NCBI RefSeq assembly: GCF_014274685.1
Contig: NZ_CP060393.1
Coordinates: forward strand, 3,779,501-3,843,500
DNA: 64,000 nucleotides
Direction of reading: 5' to 3'
DNA from: Edaphobacter sp. 4G125
GTDB taxonomy: Bacteria; Acidobacteriota; Terriglobia; Terriglobales; Acidobacteriaceae
The notes under the pieces were generated by a model. That model was not told the origin of the DNA and ran no database searches. It was given only the letters and a program-made list of their open reading frames with translations. Position numbers and translations under genes: made by a program. Shown one piece after another: positions 62,056 to 64,000 of the stretch; the first letter of the stretch is position 1, and each line of letters begins with the position of its first letter.

Positions 62056-63384
62056 TCAACCCTCCAGACGTGCTTGAAGCTGCTCAAGCGTGGCGCCTTT
62101 GGTCTCTGGATAAATAAAGAGCACGACAACGAACTGCACCGCCGTCATCGCTGCAAAGAAGTAGAACGGAGCGCTCCGGGAGAACTGCGCCACCGCAAGA
62201 GGGAACAATGCTGCGATCACAGCATCGCTGATCCAATGGGCGCTGCCTCCAAGGCTCTGCCCCTTGGACCGCACCTTCGTAGGAAAGATCTCTGAGATAT
62301 AAACCCAGATCACCGCTCCCTGAGATAACGAGAAGAGGCAGATAAACGTAACCAGCAGCCACACAACTCTGCCCTGGTCGATTCCCGAACTGAAGATCCT
62401 GGCCGTGAGCAGAAGACAGACGAAGGTTCCCGCGGCCCCGATCAGCAACAGCAACTTGCGGCCAATCTTATCGATCAACAACATCCCAATGGCTGTACCG
62501 ATAAGGTTCGCAAGTCCGATATAGATCGATTGTGAAAAGGTTGAAAGCCGACTCAGGCCCGCTGCGGCAAAAATGTCATTTGCGTAGTACAGAATCGCGT
62601 TGATCCCTGAGAACTGATTAAACAGCCCGATCGTAATCGCGAGAAAAATTGGAAGACGAAGCGACCACTGGAACAGTGGTTGTGATTTTTCCAGTCGCTC
62701 GCTGTGTAACGACGATCGAATCTCGGAGAGCTCGTGCTCCGGGTCTTCTGTCCCCATCATCTTCAGCACAGCGAGAGCATCTTCCAGGCTGTTCTGCGTA
62801 ATCAAAAACCGCGAACTTTGCGGAATCGTATAAAGAAGCACAGTAAACAGAATCGCCGGAACCGCTGCAATCCCGAGCTGCCAACGCCATTCCATCAGGC
62901 CAAGCCCAAGCCGGGCAATCCACCAGTTCGAGATGTATGCGAAAAGGATTCCGAGCACAACGTTGGCTTGAAACAAGCCGACCAAACGTCCCCTCCATTT
63001 GGCCGGAGCAAGCTCTGCAATGTAGACCGGACCCAGTACAGAAGATCCTCCGATCCCCAGGCCCCCAATAAATCGGAAGATCATCAACGACGGCCAGCTC
63101 CATGCGAAGGCGCACCCCAGGGCGGAGATCATGTACAGAATCCCCATAATCCGAAGCGCATTTCGACCACCGATTCGCTGCCCCAGCGGACCCGCCAGAA
63201 TACAGCCGGCTACCGTTCCCCAGAGCGCAATCGAAACCGTCAATCCAAGGGACTTCGGAGTCAGGTCAAAGACCTTGGTCAACAGCGAGGTTGTACCGGA
63301 GATCACGACCGTATCAAAACCAAAGAGGAAGCCGCCCAGGGCTCCCACTGCGGTGCTACGAAAAAGGCTGGATGTCATGCGCAT
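62056..63384 (-). CDS. MFS sugar transporter (SP family)
   Basis: 442 residues, twelve helices. SP-family motifs: GGFLFGFDTVVISGTTSLL (helix 1), GRRN-like loop QRIGGRNALRIMGILYMISA, the RFIGGLGIGGSSVLGPVYIA segment with ELAPAKWRGRLVGLFQ, helix 7 NQFSGINAILYYANDIF, IDKIGRKLLLLIGA, WVYISEIFPTKVRSKGQSLG and PETKGATLEQLQARL at the end. A proton- or facilitator-type hexose/pentose carrier related to XylE/GalP. It may import sugars for the nearby island, but its promoter lacks the O1-O6 pattern. Confidence 0.9.
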   Translation of the reverse strand: MRMTSSLFRSTAVGALGGFLFGFDTVVISGTTSLLTKVFDLTPKSLGLTVSIALWGTVAGCILAGPLGQRIGGRNALRIMGILYMISALGCAFAWSWPSLMIFRFIGGLGIGGSSVLGPVYIAELAPAKWRGRLVGLFQANVVLGILFAYISNWWIARLGLGLMEWRWQLGIAAVPAILFTVLLYTIPQSSRFLITQNSLEDALAVLKMMGTEDPEHELSEIRSSLHSERLEKSQPLFQWSLRLPIFLAITIGLFNQFSGINAILYYANDIFAAAGLSRLSTFSQSIYIGLANLIGTAIGMLLIDKIGRKLLLLIGAAGTFVCLLLTARIFSSGIDQGRVVWLLVTFICLFSLSQGAVIWVYISEIFPTKVRSKGQSLGGSAHWISDAVIAALFPLAVAQFSRSAPFYFFAAMTAVQFVVVLFIYPETKGATLEQLQARLEG

Positions 63385-63500
63385 AGGGTGAAATCAATTC
63401 TCCAGAGTGGCTTTGATCATACTTGATCCTGTATTTTCCGTTACTTAGAGAGACCACCCTGGCTCCTTTGGAGGATCAGCTTGTAACTATCCCCTCGATC

Positions 63501-63559
63501 CGTTACCATAGATTGGACATGGTAGAGGGTTAGCGGTTTGTCATCCGTTCTGCCTACCA
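63501..63559 (+). pseudogene. Decayed tRNA-Val 3' half
   Basis: GGTAGAGG, then TAGCGGTT, ATCCG and TGCCTACCA in order (63521-63559) align with tRNA-Val at 34065-34102, with about seven differences over about 40 aligned bases by eye. CGTTACC at 63501 recalls the 5' anticodon stem, with an enlarged loop between. The acceptor and D-arm 5' sequences are absent, so it is not a working tRNA. A likely attachment-site scar, ahead of rpmB. Confidence 0.6.
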
Positions 63560-63667
63560 CTTTCGCAATTGAAGTGCGTTGAAGCTTGGATCAGGCTGGT
63601 TTGCTCCTGTTCCATCATGGAAGCACTCGTCGGCGAAAGCTCATGACATCAAGATTGGAGCAGTTTT

Positions 63668-63859
63668 ATGGCGCAAAAATGTGATCTCTGCGGTAAAGGC
63701 CCGCAGTTCGGCAACAATATCTCGCACGCCCACAACACGACCCGTCGGCGCTGGAATGTGAACCTTCAGTCGGTCAAGGCTCTCGTCGATGGCGCAAGCA
63801 AGCGTATCCGTGTATGCACCAGCTGCATCAAGACCGGAAAAATCGTCAAAGCCGCTTAA
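63668..63859 (+). CDS. rpmB: 50S ribosomal protein L28
   Basis: 63 residues, the whole bL28 family: MAQKCDLCGKGPQFGNNISH, then AHNTTRRRWNVNLQSVKALV and RIRVCTSCIKTGKIVKAA. It has two CxxC pairs (C5/C8 and the pair at RVCTSC), the zinc-binding form. GGAG lies 7 nt before ATG 63668. Monocistronic, followed by a terminator. Confidence 0.95.
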   Translation: MAQKCDLCGKGPQFGNNISHAHNTTRRRWNVNLQSVKALVDGASKRIRVCTSCIKTGKIVKAA

Positions 63860-63879
63860 TCGCTGATCAAAATCGATAG

Positions 63880-63908
63880 AGGCCCCAATCCTTTGGATTG
63901 GGGCCTTT
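63880..63908. terminator. Rho-independent terminator after rpmB
   Basis: AGGCCCCAATCC / GGATTGGGGCCT, 12-bp perfect arms, 3-nt loop, followed by TT. Lies between convergent rpmB and msrB and may serve both. Confidence 0.8.
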
Positions 63909-63927
63909 ACGTGTTCCCTGAAGAAAT

Positions 63928-64000
63928 TTACGCCTGCTTCTCAAAAGCGAGTGACGCGCTATTGATGCAATAACGCATTCCTGTTGGCCGCGGGCCATCC
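63928..64000 (-). CDS. msrB: Peptide-methionine (R)-S-oxide reductase MsrB, C-terminus only
   Basis: Minus-strand frame entering from the right edge: DGPRPTGMRYCINSASLAFE followed by KQA and a stop (TAA at 63928-63930). This is the C-terminal signature of MsrB; the Cys of RYCIN is the catalytic residue that reduces methionine-R-sulfoxide. Only 23 residues are visible, so the rest, including any zinc cysteines, cannot be judged. Confidence 0.8.
   Translation of the reverse strand, partial: DGPRPTGMRYCINSASLAFEKQA

Overview
The window looks like chromosomal DNA of an Acidobacteriota species, most likely class Terriglobia (Terriglobus/Edaphobacter/Granulicella type). This is inferred from gene content: a 1254-residue Oar-type TonB receptor with an N-terminal carboxypeptidase-regulatory domain, a quinoprotein dehydrogenase with a built-in cytochrome c domain, Tat-exported Gfo/Idh/MocA and TIM-barrel enzymes, a DUF1080/FG-GAP protein, and a split glycine decarboxylase. 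There is no rRNA in the window and no database was searched. No insertion sequence, prophage, integrase or CRISPR array was seen.

Layout. 1-12.9 kb is housekeeping: an RlmD-type rRNA methyltransferase (cut by the left edge), ComEC, a PPK2 polyphosphate kinase, TatA, an outer-membrane barrel protein, GlgC, several small conserved proteins, an ankyrin protein and a methylmalonyl-CoA mutase large subunit. 13.6-19.1 kb is a glycine cleavage operon (gcvT, gcvH, gcvPA, gcvPB) with three small extra ORFs. 19.1-22.9 kb holds a membrane protein, a DUF2911 protein, tRNA-Arg(CCG), and a coupled parvulin/formylglycine-generating enzyme pair. 22.9-31.1 kb is a potassium-uptake locus: kdpFABC preceded by two small ORFs, kdpE, and a KdpD split into an N-terminal sensor protein and a divergently transcribed histidine kinase. 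31.1-34.1 kb has iscR-iscS, a 51-residue Cys protein, pgsA and tRNA-Val(GAC).

34.9-52.2 kb is the most interesting part: a catabolic island of about 17 kb. It encodes a cupin, transketolase, NAD epimerase, SMP-30 lactonase, TIM-barrel isomerase with an IclR regulator, two SDRs, a TonB receptor with a quinoprotein dehydrogenase, and a DUF1080/FG-GAP protein. Six copies of one operator (ATATTGC, 7 bp, GCAATAT, usually followed directly by a third TTGC half-site) lie upstream of every transcription unit, so the island is probably one regulon of its own IclR protein. The proposed job is uptake of a sugar or glycoside, periplasmic oxidation to a keto sugar or lactone, hydrolysis, and entry into the pentose phosphate pathway. 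The substrate is unknown.

52.5-64 kb holds an acyltransferase-like membrane protein, a secreted Gfo/Idh/MocA oxidoreductase, a ytcA-mdtNOP-like efflux operon, gmhA, a sugar MFS transporter, rpmB and the 3' end of msrB. A decayed tRNA-Val 3' half lies just before rpmB, and a tRNA T-arm-like scrap lies at the right end of the island.
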